Positions 24,862 through 33,653 of a DNA stretch of 64,000 nt are shown here, piece by piece. Below the pieces are notes generated by a model that was not told where the DNA came from, did not search any database, and saw only the letters and a list, made by a program, of their open reading frames with translations. Within the stretch, counting starts at the first letter, position 1. Each line of letters begins with the position of its first letter. The DNA lies in assembly GCF_014650695.1 (NCBI RefSeq), contig NZ_BMVL01000002.1, forward strand, positions 763,416-827,415, given 5' to 3'. The translations under genes and the position numbers were made by a program. This DNA is from Streptomyces avidinii. GTDB taxonomy: Bacteria > Actinomycetota > Actinomycetes > Streptomycetales > Streptomycetaceae.

Positions 24862-25799
24862 GCGTCGGTCGTCAGTCGCTCGCGCCACCAGTCCACGGTC
24901 GCCTCGACCTGTTCGTCGACGGGGGTGGGCCGCGCCGCGAAGGCAGTCTCGTAGGCACTCGAATCGACGACGAACGGTCGGTCGAACTGGTAGCGGACTT
25001 CCTTCAGTTCGCGGATCAGCGGAGAGAAGAGGGCGGCCACGCCGACCACGCCCGACGGGAGCCTGCGCACGGCGACCGGTCCCGTTCCCGCCTCGGCGGC
25101 CAGCCGGTCGACCATCTCCCTGACGGACAGCGCTCCTTGCGTCGGTACGTGCCAGGCCCGCCCCCAGGCCCGCTCGTCGCCCGCGGCCTCGGCCAGCGTC
25201 CGGGCCACATCGGGAAGGTACGTCCAGCTGTGCGGCGCGTCCGGATCCCCCAGCGTGGTGACCTGCTTGCCGCGCAGCAGCGGCGGCAGGACCCGGCCGG
25301 CCAGGTGGCCGCCGTCGGTGACGCCGGGTCCGAAGAAGTCCGAGGCGCGCACCTCGACGGCTCGGATCCGGCCCTGCGCGTGCAGGCTCCGGGCCTGCTC
25401 CCAGACCGCGGCGCGCACCTGGCCCTTGGGACCGGTCGCGGCGAGCGGCAGCTCCTCGGTCAGCGGGCCGTCCACCGGGCCGTAGCCGTAGAGGTTGCCG
25501 AGCATGACCAGTACTGCCCCGGTCGCCTCCGCCGCGGCGCAGAGCGATGCTGCCAGCGGCGGCCATTCGCTCGTCCAGCGGTGGTAGGGCGGTGCGGCGC
25601 AGCCGTGCAGGGCGGCCGCGCCCTGGACGACCGCCGTCAGCCGCTCCGCGTCCGTCGCGTCCAGCGCGACGTGTTCGATTCCGGGTTCCGGGCTTCGGCC
25701 CGATCTGGTGATGACCTTTACGGTATGGCCCTGTTCGGCGAGGAGCCGGGCAGTGGCGGCGCCCGCGGGTCCAAATCCTATGACGACTTGAAAGCTCAC
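24858..25799 (-). CDS. NAD(P)-binding epimerase/reductase-like protein
   Basis: A 313-aa atypical short-chain dehydrogenase of the extended (epimerase) type. The N-terminal Rossmann segment is VVIGFGPAGAATA (5-17). The GNLYGYGP motif is at 101-108, and Lys125 lies where the catalytic Lys of the YXXXK pair would fall, but the residue four before it is Ala, not Tyr. Catalysis may therefore differ or rely on Tyr104/Tyr106. It is coupled by ATGA overlap to the KS-ACP-AONS gene, suggesting it acts on that product. The GTG at 25799 has no clear ribosome site. The shared upstream region with the divergent cyclase-family gene is only about 90 bases. Confidence 0.78.
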   Translation of the reverse strand: MSFQVVIGFGPAGAATARLLAEQGHTVKVITRSGRSPEPGIEHVALDATDAERLTAVVQGAAALHGCAAPPYHRWTSEWPPLAASLCAAAEATGAVLVMLGNLYGYGPVDGPLTEELPLAATGPKGQVRAAVWEQARSLHAQGRIRAVEVRASDFFGPGVTDGGHLAGRVLPPLLRGKQVTTLGDPDAPHSWTYLPDVARTLAEAAGDERAWGRAWHVPTQGALSVREMVDRLAAEAGTGPVAVRRLPSGVVGVAALFSPLIRELKEVRYQFDRPFVVDSSAYETAFAARPTPVDEQVEATVDWWRERLTTDA

Positions 25800-25890
25800 G
25801 GACGCACACTAGCGCGAGCGTCCGGCGCTCCAGGTCCGGGTGATCGCCTACCGGCCAGCGCGGAGACGCGATCGGCCGGACACTGGCCCC

Positions 25891-26838
25891 ATGGGCATCC
25901 ACGCCACCGGCGCTCCCGGCAACGGGCCCGCCGTCTCCCGCCGGGAGTTCGACGCGCTGTTCGAGTCGGTCCGTACGTGGGGCCGGTGGGCCGCGGCCGA
26001 CCGGGGCGCCTGGAACCGGGTGACGGCGGACCATGTCCGCAGGGCCACCGCCACGGTGCGCTCGGGGACGACCGTACCGATGGCGCGGCCCTGGGACACC
26101 CGCCCCGGCCCGGACAACGCCAGACCGGCGCTGCATTTCATGTCCGACCTCGGCGACGTGGAGGCTGCGGAACCGTCCGTGCACAAGGACTTCCTCGGCG
26201 CGGACTACCACGGCAAGGCAGTGACCCATCTCGACGCGCTGTCACACGTGGCCTACGGAGGGCAACTGTACGACGGTCGGGCGGCGCGTGAGACGGTCGG
26301 TGCGGCAGGGGCCCGGTTCGGCTCCGTGTCGGCGCTCGGCCCCCTGGTCACCCGGGGCGTACTGATCGACCTGCCCGCCGTCCTCGGCGTCGAATGGCTC
26401 GAACCGGGCCGTGCGGTGCACGCATGGGACCTGCTCGCCGCAGAGGAGGCGCTCGGTGTGACGGTGGGGGACGGGGACGCGGTGCTGCTGCGTTCCGGGG
26501 CCTTGCGCCGGCGCCGGGAACGGGGACCCTGGAGCCCCGACGAGGCGAGTGCGGGCTGGCACGTGGACGCCCTGCCGCTGCTGGCCGAGCGCGCCGTCGC
26601 GCTGCTCGGCGGCGACGGGGACAGCGACGTGCGGCCTTCGCCGGTCGAGGGGGTGCACTCCCCCGTCCACACCCTCGCGGTGACGGCGATGGGAGTGCCG
26701 CTGCTGGACAACCTCGACCTCGAACCGCTGTCCGCGGTCTGCGCCGAAGCGGGCCGGTACGCGTTCCTGCTCGTCGTGGCACCGCTGAACGTTCCCGGCG
26801 GCACGGGCTCGCCCGTCAATCCCGTCGCGGTCCTGTGA
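25891..26838 (+). CDS. Cyclase/kynurenine-formamidase-family hydrolase
   Basis: A 315-aa protein of the metal-dependent cyclase family (PF04199 type). The metal motif is HGKAVTHLDALSHVAY, the family's HXGTHXDXXXH signature with His replacing nothing essential except the Gly before Thr. Further conserved pieces are GVLIDLPAV and VEGVHSPVH near the C-terminus. Relatives hydrolyse amide or lactone bonds (for example N-formylkynurenine). The ATG at 25891 is preferred over a GTG at 25840. It is divergent from the KS-AONS operon and may share control. The substrate is unknown. Confidence 0.78.
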   Translation: MGIHATGAPGNGPAVSRREFDALFESVRTWGRWAAADRGAWNRVTADHVRRATATVRSGTTVPMARPWDTRPGPDNARPALHFMSDLGDVEAAEPSVHKDFLGADYHGKAVTHLDALSHVAYGGQLYDGRAARETVGAAGARFGSVSALGPLVTRGVLIDLPAVLGVEWLEPGRAVHAWDLLAAEEALGVTVGDGDAVLLRSGALRRRRERGPWSPDEASAGWHVDALPLLAERAVALLGGDGDSDVRPSPVEGVHSPVHTLAVTAMGVPLLDNLDLEPLSAVCAEAGRYAFLLVVAPLNVPGGTGSPVNPVAVL

Positions 26839-26943
26839 CGGCCGGGCCCGCCGGCCGGGTTCCCTCCTGCTCACCCGCTCATCGCCGAAATGTGAGGAAT
26901 ATACTCAATCTGGCGACCGAGGGTGCTCCGGCGAGGGGAAGTG

Positions 26944-29700
26944 ATGCACATGGGGGTCGTCGGAGACCGCATCGGCCCCGTGCGTTCCCGTGACCGATTC
27001 CTGCAGGGTGAATCAGTCGAGGGGAGCGTGCGGAGTCCGATCCTGAGCTCCTGGCAGCGCAGCCGCCTGCTGGGACTGTCGCCGGACCAGTCCGAGCTCC
27101 CCTTCAAGGAGGACGTCGACCCGGACGCCGCACTGCTGCGCGCCGCCGGGCCGGTGCTCGACCGCCTTCAGGTCATCTTCGCGGGCAGCCGGACCAACAT
27201 CTCCCTCGCCGACGGTCACGGCGTGGTGCTCGCGCGCCGCTTCGGCGAGAAGTCCATGGTCGGACAGCTCCCTCCGATCCAGATCGTCCCCGGGTTCGTC
27301 TTCGCCGAGCAGTTCGCCGGGACGAACGGCATCGGCCTCACCCTCGCGGAGCGACGCCTGTGCCAGGTCTACGGCGCCGAGCACTTCGCCGAGCGGTCCC
27401 AGGCGAGCGCCTGCACCGCGATCCCCCTGCGCGACCAGCTCAGCGGGCACATCGAGGGCGTCCTGTGCCTCGGGTATCCGTACACCGAGGCGGACCCGGC
27501 ACTGATCCCCGTGGTGCGCAAGGCGGCCGAAGCCATCGAACGGCGGCTGATGGACCAGAGTTCGGCGCGCGAGCGCGGTCTACTGCAGGCCTACCTCGAC
27601 GCCGCGAGCCTGGCCCGGACCAGCGGGTACGGCTTCGACGGGCACCCCGTCGGCATGGCCGAGTTCCTCCAGAGCGAGCTGGAGCAGAGCGATCAGACGA
27701 CCCTCAAGGAGAGGGCCACCGAACTGATGTCCGCGGACCGCCGGGCCGTCGCCGAGGTGCCCCTGTCCCGCGGCAGGTGGGTCACGCTCGTCAGCCGCCC
27801 CGTGACGAGCGCCTCCGGGGTGGAGGGCGTCGTGGTCGAGGCGCTGCTCCCCGAGGACGCGGAACGGCACGCCCCCGCGCCGACCCACCACCCGGCCGCC
27901 GCGCCGCCCGCCACGCCGCCCGGACTCCGTACCCGCGCCGCCCCCGCGCCGGCCGGTGATCAGGGCGCCCGCGGCGGGGTCAGGGGGCTGGTGCTGGTGG
28001 GCGAGCCCGAAGTGGGCAAGTACGCGGTCGCGGCGCGGCGCCGACTGGAGCTGCTGGCCGAGGCCAGCAACTGTATCGGCACCACCCTGGACGTGAGCCG
28101 TACCGCATGGGAGCTCGCCGAGACGGCCGTCCCGAGACTGGCCGATTTCGTCACCATCGACCTGCCCGAGGCCGTGCTGCGGGGCGAGGAGTCCCCCCAC
28201 CCCACCACCGAGATGCACCGAACGGTGGTCCACGGCATCCGCGAGGACTGCCCCTTCTATCCGGTGGGCGAGCAGGTCAGCCTGCGGCCCACCACGCCCC
28301 ACATGCGCTGCATCGCCACCCGGCAGCCGGTGCTGGAACCGGATCTCAAGGCCGCCTTCGGCTGGCTCGCTCAGGATCCCGACCACGCCGAGCTGCTGCT
28401 CGCGCACAACATCCACTCCCTCATCACCGTCCCCCTGCTCGCCCGCGGCGCCATCCTGGGCGTGGCGAGCTTCTACCGATCGCAGGACCCCGCCCCGTAC
28501 GGCGACGACGACCGCTCGCTGGCCCAGGAGCTCGCCGCCCGCGCCTCCCTCTGCATCGACAACGCCCGCCGCTACACCCGCGAACACACCCTCGCCCTGT
28601 CCCTGCAGCGCAGCCTGCTCCCGCGCGGCCTCCCCGAGCAGAGCGCCGTCGAAGTGGCCCACCGCTATCTGCCCGCCGAGTCGGGAGTGGGCGGCGACTG
28701 GTTCGACGTCATCCCGCTGTCCGGCACCCGGGTCGCCCTCCTCGTCGGCGACGTCGTCGGCCATGGGCTGCACGCCGCCGCAACCATGGGCCGACTGCGC
28801 ACCGCCGCCCGCAACTTCGCCGAGCTCGAACTCGCCCCCGACGAGCTCCTGACCCATCTCGACAACCTGATGGTGCGCCTCGACCGGGAGGAGGGCGGCG
28901 ACGGCCCCGACTCCGCCAGCACCGGCATCGTCGGCGCCACCTGCCTGTACGCCGTCTACGACCCCACCTCCCAGCAGTGCACCATGGCGCGCGCCGGCCA
29001 CCCTCCGCCCGCACTGGTCCGGCCCGACGGCAGCGTGTCCCTGCTGGACCTGCCCGCCGGTCCCCCGCTCGGCCTCGGCGGTCTGCCCTTCGAGTCGGTC
29101 GAGATCCGGCTGCCCGAGCACAGCCAGCTCGTCCTCTACACCGACGGGCTGATCGAGGACCGCCATCGCGACATCGACGTGGCCCTCGATGCCCTGAACC
29201 GGGCCCTGGCCCACCCGGACCGCGCCCCCGAGGAGACCTGCCGGGCGGTTATCGACGCCGTGGCGCCGGAGCACCCCGCCGACGACATCGCACTCCTCGT
29301 CGCCCGCACCAACGCCCTGCCCGCGGACCGGATCGCCACCTGGGACATGGCCGCGGATCCGGCCCTCGTCTCCGAGATCCGCGGGGCCTGCGTCAGCCAG
29401 TTGAGCCGGTGGGGGCTGGAGGAGTCCGCCTTCGCCACGGAACTGCTGCTCAGCGAGCTGGTCACGAACGCGGTCCGGTACGGGACGGCGCCCATCCGGG
29501 TCCGCCTCATCCACGACCGCAATCTGATCTGCGAGGTGCACGACGCCAGCAGCAGCGCCCCGCGCATGCGGCAGTCGGCCACCACCGACGAGGGCGGGCG
29601 CGGCCTGTTCCTCGTCGCGCAGCTCGCCCAGGCGTGGGGCACCCGCTACACCGCCGACGGCAAGGTCATCTGGGCCGAGTGCTCCCTGGCGGCGGCATGA
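26944..29700 (+). CDS. GAF-GAF-SpoIIE phosphatase with ATPase domain
   Basis: A 918-aa multidomain regulator. The N-terminus (about 20-230) is a GAF-type sensor resembling that of AcoR-like activators, starting SPILSSWQRSRLLGL and including PGFVFAEQFAGTNGIG. A Pro-rich linker leads to a second GAF domain (about 350-540). A SpoIIE/PP2C phosphatase follows (about 555-760) with metal motifs GGDWFDV (near 582) and GDVVGHG (near 601). The C-terminus is an RsbW-like ATPase (about 780-915) with LLLSELVTNAVRYG. It probably dephosphorylates an anti-sigma-factor antagonist and may also act as the kinase. The ATG 26944 has GAGGGGAAG upstream. Confidence 0.9.
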   Translation: MHMGVVGDRIGPVRSRDRFLQGESVEGSVRSPILSSWQRSRLLGLSPDQSELPFKEDVDPDAALLRAAGPVLDRLQVIFAGSRTNISLADGHGVVLARRFGEKSMVGQLPPIQIVPGFVFAEQFAGTNGIGLTLAERRLCQVYGAEHFAERSQASACTAIPLRDQLSGHIEGVLCLGYPYTEADPALIPVVRKAAEAIERRLMDQSSARERGLLQAYLDAASLARTSGYGFDGHPVGMAEFLQSELEQSDQTTLKERATELMSADRRAVAEVPLSRGRWVTLVSRPVTSASGVEGVVVEALLPEDAERHAPAPTHHPAAAPPATPPGLRTRAAPAPAGDQGARGGVRGLVLVGEPEVGKYAVAARRRLELLAEASNCIGTTLDVSRTAWELAETAVPRLADFVTIDLPEAVLRGEESPHPTTEMHRTVVHGIREDCPFYPVGEQVSLRPTTPHMRCIATRQPVLEPDLKAAFGWLAQDPDHAELLLAHNIHSLITVPLLARGAILGVASFYRSQDPAPYGDDDRSLAQELAARASLCIDNARRYTREHTLALSLQRSLLPRGLPEQSAVEVAHRYLPAESGVGGDWFDVIPLSGTRVALLVGDVVGHGLHAAATMGRLRTAARNFAELELAPDELLTHLDNLMVRLDREEGGDGPDSASTGIVGATCLYAVYDPTSQQCTMARAGHPPPALVRPDGSVSLLDLPAGPPLGLGGLPFESVEIRLPEHSQLVLYTDGLIEDRHRDIDVALDALNRALAHPDRAPEETCRAVIDAVAPEHPADDIALLVARTNALPADRIATWDMAADPALVSEIRGACVSQLSRWGLEESAFATELLLSELVTNAVRYGTAPIRVRLIHDRNLICEVHDASSSAPRMRQSATTDEGGRGLFLVAQLAQAWGTRYTADGKVIWAECSLAAA

Positions 29701-29823
29701 TCCCCGGCCGCTGCGCCATTGGGGTCACAGGGTGCGGCGCCATGCCGGGGACGGACCGTCAGGTCCCCGTAGAGTGCCCCGTACCGTCGGGAAGAACTCG
29801 GAGGCCGACCCCCGGAGAAGTCT

Positions 29824-31389
29824 GTGCATGACGCTCCCGACACCTGGGCGGGCCCACCCCCGCGCTCCGGTGCCGCACCACTCGTCCGGATGCGCGGCCT
29901 GAGCAAGCGGTTCGGCGGCACGCTCGCGCTGGCCTCGGTCGACCTCGACATCCACCGCGGCAGTGTCCTCGCCCTGCTCGGCCCCAACGGGGCCGGGAAG
30001 TCCACCCTCATCAAAGTGCTCGCCGGGGTCCACCACGCCGACGAGGGCCAGGTCACGGTGGCCGGGCACCCGCTCGGCAGCCACGCCGCGACCCGGAGCA
30101 TGTCCTTCATCCACCAGGACCTCGGTCTCGTCCCGTGGATGACGGTGGCCGAGAACATCGCCCTGGGCACCGGCTACCCCCGCCGCAGCGGACTGATCTC
30201 CTGGCGGCGGACCCGGCAGCGCTGCGACGAGGCCCTTCGCATCGTCGCCGGCCATCTGGACCCCGACGCCCGGATCTCCGGCCTCGGACCCGCCGAACGC
30301 TCGCTCGTCGCCATCGCCCGCGCCCTCGCCACCCGGGCCGGGCTCATCGTGCTCGACGAGCCGACCGCCACCCTCCCCGCCGCCGACTGCGCGCGGCTCT
30401 TCGACGTCCTGCACGCCCTGCGCGACCGCGGGCACGGCATCCTCTACGTCAGCCACCGGCTCGACGAGGTGTACGAGGTCGCCGACACCTTTGCCGTGCT
30501 GCGCGACGGCCGGCTGGTCGACCGGGGTCCGCTCGCCGGTCACAGCCCGGAACGTCTGGTGCGGGCGATCGTGGGCCACGTACCCGCCGGGCCCGCACCG
30601 GTCGGCCGGGTGCCCGGCGCACCACCCGTCGCCGGCACGCCCCTGCTGCGCCTCGACGGGGTGCGGACCGCGTCCACCGGGCGGGTCGGCCTGGACCTGC
30701 GGGCCGGTGAGATCCTCGGCATGGTGGGCCTGACCGGCGCCGGGCACATGGAGCTGGGCCGCGCCCTGGCCGGCGCCCGGCCGATCCTGGAAGGGCGGGT
30801 GCTGTTGGACGGGCGCCCGTATCACCCGCGTTCGGTCCACGCCGCTCTCGACGCCGGTGTCGGCTTCGTGGCGGCCAACCGTCAGGAGGAGGGCTGCGCC
30901 GCCGAACTGACCGTGCGGGAGAACTTCCTGGCGAACCCCCGGGCGTCCGGCACGCCGACCGCGCACTGGATCAACCCCCGTCGTGAGCGCGCCGAGGCCC
31001 TCGCCCTCATCGACCGGTTCTCGGTCCACCCCCGCAGGAGCGAGGTGCCGATCGCCACCCTGTCCGGCGGGAACCAGCAGAAGGTGATGGTGGGCCGGTG
31101 GCTCCGGGGGCACCTGCGCCTGATCGTCCTCGAGGAGCCGACCGCCGGGGTGGACGTCGGTGCCAAGGCCACCATCCACCGGCTGCTCGACGACGCGCTC
31201 GGCTCCGGCCTGGGCGTCCTGCTCATCTCCACCGACTTCGAGGAGGTCGCGGACGTGTGCCATCGCGCGCTGGTGTTCGTCCGCGGGAGCGTGAGCGCCG
31301 AGCTGAGCGGTGCGTCCCTCACCGTTGCCGAACTCACCCGCACCGCCTCGGCGATGCCCGCGATCACCGGGACCACGACGGACCGATGA
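29824..31389 (+). CDS. Sugar-type ABC transporter ATPase (RbsA-like)
   Basis: A 521-aa double ATPase. The first domain has Walker A GPNGAGKST at 53-61 and Walker B LIVLDEPTA. The second has the degenerate P-loop GLTGAGHMEL typical of the C-terminal half of RbsA/MglA proteins, with signature LSGGNQQK and LIVLEEPTAGVD. It powers import through the permease encoded next. The GTG at 29824 follows GGAGAAG. The gene is first in a three-gene operon; the stop overlaps the permease ATG. Confidence 0.9.
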   Translation: MHDAPDTWAGPPPRSGAAPLVRMRGLSKRFGGTLALASVDLDIHRGSVLALLGPNGAGKSTLIKVLAGVHHADEGQVTVAGHPLGSHAATRSMSFIHQDLGLVPWMTVAENIALGTGYPRRSGLISWRRTRQRCDEALRIVAGHLDPDARISGLGPAERSLVAIARALATRAGLIVLDEPTATLPAADCARLFDVLHALRDRGHGILYVSHRLDEVYEVADTFAVLRDGRLVDRGPLAGHSPERLVRAIVGHVPAGPAPVGRVPGAPPVAGTPLLRLDGVRTASTGRVGLDLRAGEILGMVGLTGAGHMELGRALAGARPILEGRVLLDGRPYHPRSVHAALDAGVGFVAANRQEEGCAAELTVRENFLANPRASGTPTAHWINPRRERAEALALIDRFSVHPRRSEVPIATLSGGNQQKVMVGRWLRGHLRLIVLEEPTAGVDVGAKATIHRLLDDALGSGLGVLLISTDFEEVADVCHRALVFVRGSVSAELSGASLTVAELTRTASAMPAITGTTTDR

Positions 31390-32408
31390 CGACCTCGCCC
31401 CCGCCTCCGCCCTCGCCCTCGTCTTCACCGCGGTCCCTACTGGACCACCTGCGTGGCCACCACATCGGCACCTACGGCCTGCTGATCCTCGCCGTCCTGC
31501 TGTTCCTGGTCTTCTCCGTCGTCCTTCCGGACACGTTCCCCACCCGGGACAACGTCTCCTCGATCCTCTCCAACCAGTCCATCCCCGCCATCCTCGCGCT
31601 CGGCGCGACGATCCCCATCGCCACCGGCAAGTTCGACCTGTCCATGGGCTACGGCCTGGGCCTGGCCCACGTGATGGTGCTCCAGCTGATCGTCAACACG
31701 GGCTGGCCCTGGCCGGCGGCCTGCCTCACCGTCGTACTCGGCGGGGCACTGGTCGGCGTCCTCAACGGCGTCATCGTCGAGTACGTGCGGATCGACTCCT
31801 TCATCGCCACGCTCGGCACCGGCAGCATGATGTACGCCGCCACCGGCTGGATCACCGACGGTTCCCGGATCGTCCCCGGCCCGGACGGCCTGCCCGCCTC
31901 CTTCACCGGCCTCTACGACTCCCGGTTCCTCGGCCTGCCCCTCCCCGCCTACTACGTCATCGCCCTGGCGGCCGGGCTCTGGGTGGTCCTGGAGCGGCTG
32001 CCGCTCGGCCGCTACCTGTACGTCATCGGCTCCAGCCGGCGCACCGCCGACATCATCGGCATCCCCAGCCACCGGTACTCCGTCTACGCCTTCGCCGGAT
32101 CGGGCCTGGTCACCGGCCTCGCCGGGGTCCTCCTCGCCGCCCAGCAGCAGACCGGCAACCCGAGCGTGGGGCTGGACTACCTGCTGCCCGCCTTCGTCGG
32201 CGCCCTCCTCGGGTCCACCACGATCAAACCCGGCCGCGTCAACGCCCTCGGCACCGTCGTGGCCGTCGCCGTCCTCGCCATCGGTCTGGCCGGCATCGGC
32301 CAGCTCGGCGCCGACTTCTGGGCCACACCACTGTTCAACGGCGCCACCCTGCTCATCGCCGTCGGCCTGGCCGGCTACTCCGCCCGCCGCCGGCTGCGCA
32401 CCCCCTAG
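31386..32408 (+). CDS. Sugar-type ABC transporter permease (RbsC-like)
   Basis: A 340-aa integral membrane protein of the BPD_transp_2 family with about ten membrane helices. It has a Pro/Ser-rich cytoplasmic N-terminus (1-20) and the conserved segments GKFDLSMGYGLGLAHV and SFIATLGTGSMMYA. The coupling region is near IIGIPSHRYSVYAFAGSG. It forms the import channel with the ATPase whose stop codon it overlaps (ATGA). The closest characterised relatives import ribose, xylose or similar monosaccharides; the substrate here is not known. Confidence 0.9.
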   Translation: MTTSPPPPPSPSSSPRSLLDHLRGHHIGTYGLLILAVLLFLVFSVVLPDTFPTRDNVSSILSNQSIPAILALGATIPIATGKFDLSMGYGLGLAHVMVLQLIVNTGWPWPAACLTVVLGGALVGVLNGVIVEYVRIDSFIATLGTGSMMYAATGWITDGSRIVPGPDGLPASFTGLYDSRFLGLPLPAYYVIALAAGLWVVLERLPLGRYLYVIGSSRRTADIIGIPSHRYSVYAFAGSGLVTGLAGVLLAAQQQTGNPSVGLDYLLPAFVGALLGSTTIKPGRVNALGTVVAVAVLAIGLAGIGQLGADFWATPLFNGATLLIAVGLAGYSARRRLRTP

Positions 32409-32441
32409 AAAAGTCCGTACGCGCACCGCGTCAGGAGCACC

Positions 32442-33590
32442 GTGTACCCCAAGGACCCGCACCGCAGGACCATCCTCCGGACCGCCGCCCTGCTGACCGC
32501 GGCCGCCGCCCTCGTCGCCGGCTGCGGGGGCGGCGGCCCGTCCACCGGCGCCGCGCCCCCGAAGGCGGGCTGCCCCGGCGTCCTCGCCGCCGCCGGCGCG
32601 GCCGTGGCGCAGGCCGAGAAGGCCGACACCTCCTGGCACGGCCCGACCACCGGCCCCGCGGCGGTGCCCGGCAAGTCGATCGTCTACGTCGCGCAGACCA
32701 TGACCAACCCCGGCGTCGCGGGCGTCGCGAAGGGCATCCAGGAGGCCGCAAAGGCCATCGGCTGGCGGGTCCGGGTGATCGACGGGGACGGCACCCCCGC
32801 CGGGATCCAGGCGGCGCTCAGCCAGGCCATCACCCTGGCGCCCTCGGGCATCGTCATCGGCGGCTTCGATCCCCAGCTGACCTCGCAGCAGATGGCCCGG
32901 GCCGAGGCGGCGCGGATTCCGGTCATCGGCTGGCACGCGGTGGGCTCCCCCGGCCCGAGCGAGCACCCCAGGCTGTTCACCAACGTCACCACGAAGGTGG
33001 AGGACGTGGCGAGGATCAGCGCGGACTGGATCATCGCCCGGTCGAAGGGCGGAGCCGGTGTCGTCCTCTTCACCGACGACTCGATCCCGTTCGCCCGGAA
33101 CAAGTCGGAGCTCATTCGCAAGGAGCTCGCCACCTGCCCCGGCGTACGGCTGCTCTCGTACGAGAACATCCCCATCCCGGACGCCGCGAGCCGCACCCCG
33201 CAGGCGGTCTCCTCGCTGCTCTCGCGCTTCCAGGACGAGTGGACGTACTCGGTCGCCATCAACGACCTCTACTTCGCCGACGCGGCCCCGGCCCTGCGGG
33301 CGGCCGGCGAACCGGGTGCGGGGCCGCCCTTCAACATCGGCGCGGGGGACGGCGACCCCTCCGCCTTCCAGCGGATCAACAGCAAGCAGTTCCAGGCCGC
33401 CACCGTTCCCGAGCCGCTCAACCAGCAGGGCTGGCAGATCATCGACGAGTTCAACCGCGCCTTCGCCGGGCAGCCCGCCAGCGGTTACGTGGCCCCCGTG
33501 CACATCGCCACCTCCGAGAACAGCGACGGCGCCACGTCCTGGGACCCGTCCGGTTACCGCGAGGCGTACCGCAGGATCTGGGCCGGCTGA
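32442..33590 (+). CDS. Sugar-type substrate-binding lipoprotein
   Basis: A 382-aa extracellular binding protein of the Peripla_BP_4 (RbsB-like) class. The signal peptide ends in the lipobox LVAGC, with Cys28 as the lipid-modified residue. A flexible Gly/Pro linker precedes the two-lobed domain beginning KSIVYVAQTMTNPGVAGV. It would capture the ligand outside the cell and deliver it to the permease. The GTG start has AGGAG six bases upstream, 33 bases after the permease stop. No sugar-catabolic gene or LacI regulator is adjacent, so the ligand is open. Confidence 0.88.
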   Translation: MYPKDPHRRTILRTAALLTAAAALVAGCGGGGPSTGAAPPKAGCPGVLAAAGAAVAQAEKADTSWHGPTTGPAAVPGKSIVYVAQTMTNPGVAGVAKGIQEAAKAIGWRVRVIDGDGTPAGIQAALSQAITLAPSGIVIGGFDPQLTSQQMARAEAARIPVIGWHAVGSPGPSEHPRLFTNVTTKVEDVARISADWIIARSKGGAGVVLFTDDSIPFARNKSELIRKELATCPGVRLLSYENIPIPDAASRTPQAVSSLLSRFQDEWTYSVAINDLYFADAAPALRAAGEPGAGPPFNIGAGDGDPSAFQRINSKQFQAATVPEPLNQQGWQIIDEFNRAFAGQPASGYVAPVHIATSENSDGATSWDPSGYREAYRRIWAG

Positions 33591-33605
33591 CGGCACGGCA
33601 GACCG

Positions 33606-33638
33606 GGCCCCGGCCCCGCGCGGTGCGGGGCCGGGGCC
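33606..33638. terminator. Hairpin ending the ABC operon and NPP1 gene
   Basis: Arms of 14 bp (33606-33619 and 33625-33638, all G/C) pair perfectly around the five-base loop GCGGT. The hairpin fills the 63-base gap between converging genes. Confidence 0.85.
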
Positions 33639-33653
33639 GGGTCGTGGCTGCTG

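Noticed and set aside
21508..24954. 1148-aa plus-strand open frame
   Set aside because: Antisense of the KS-ACP-AONS gene, whose active-site motifs on the minus strand are unambiguous.
24862..26229. N-terminal extension of the KS-ACP-AONS frame to 1568 aa
   Set aside because: The extension crosses the reductase and cyclase-family genes in the wrong frame and has no ketosynthase-related sequence; the start belongs at 24861 or 24837.
27580..29541. 653-aa minus-strand open frame
   Set aside because: It lies fully inside the SpoIIE phosphatase gene on the other strand and has composition typical of an antisense shadow.
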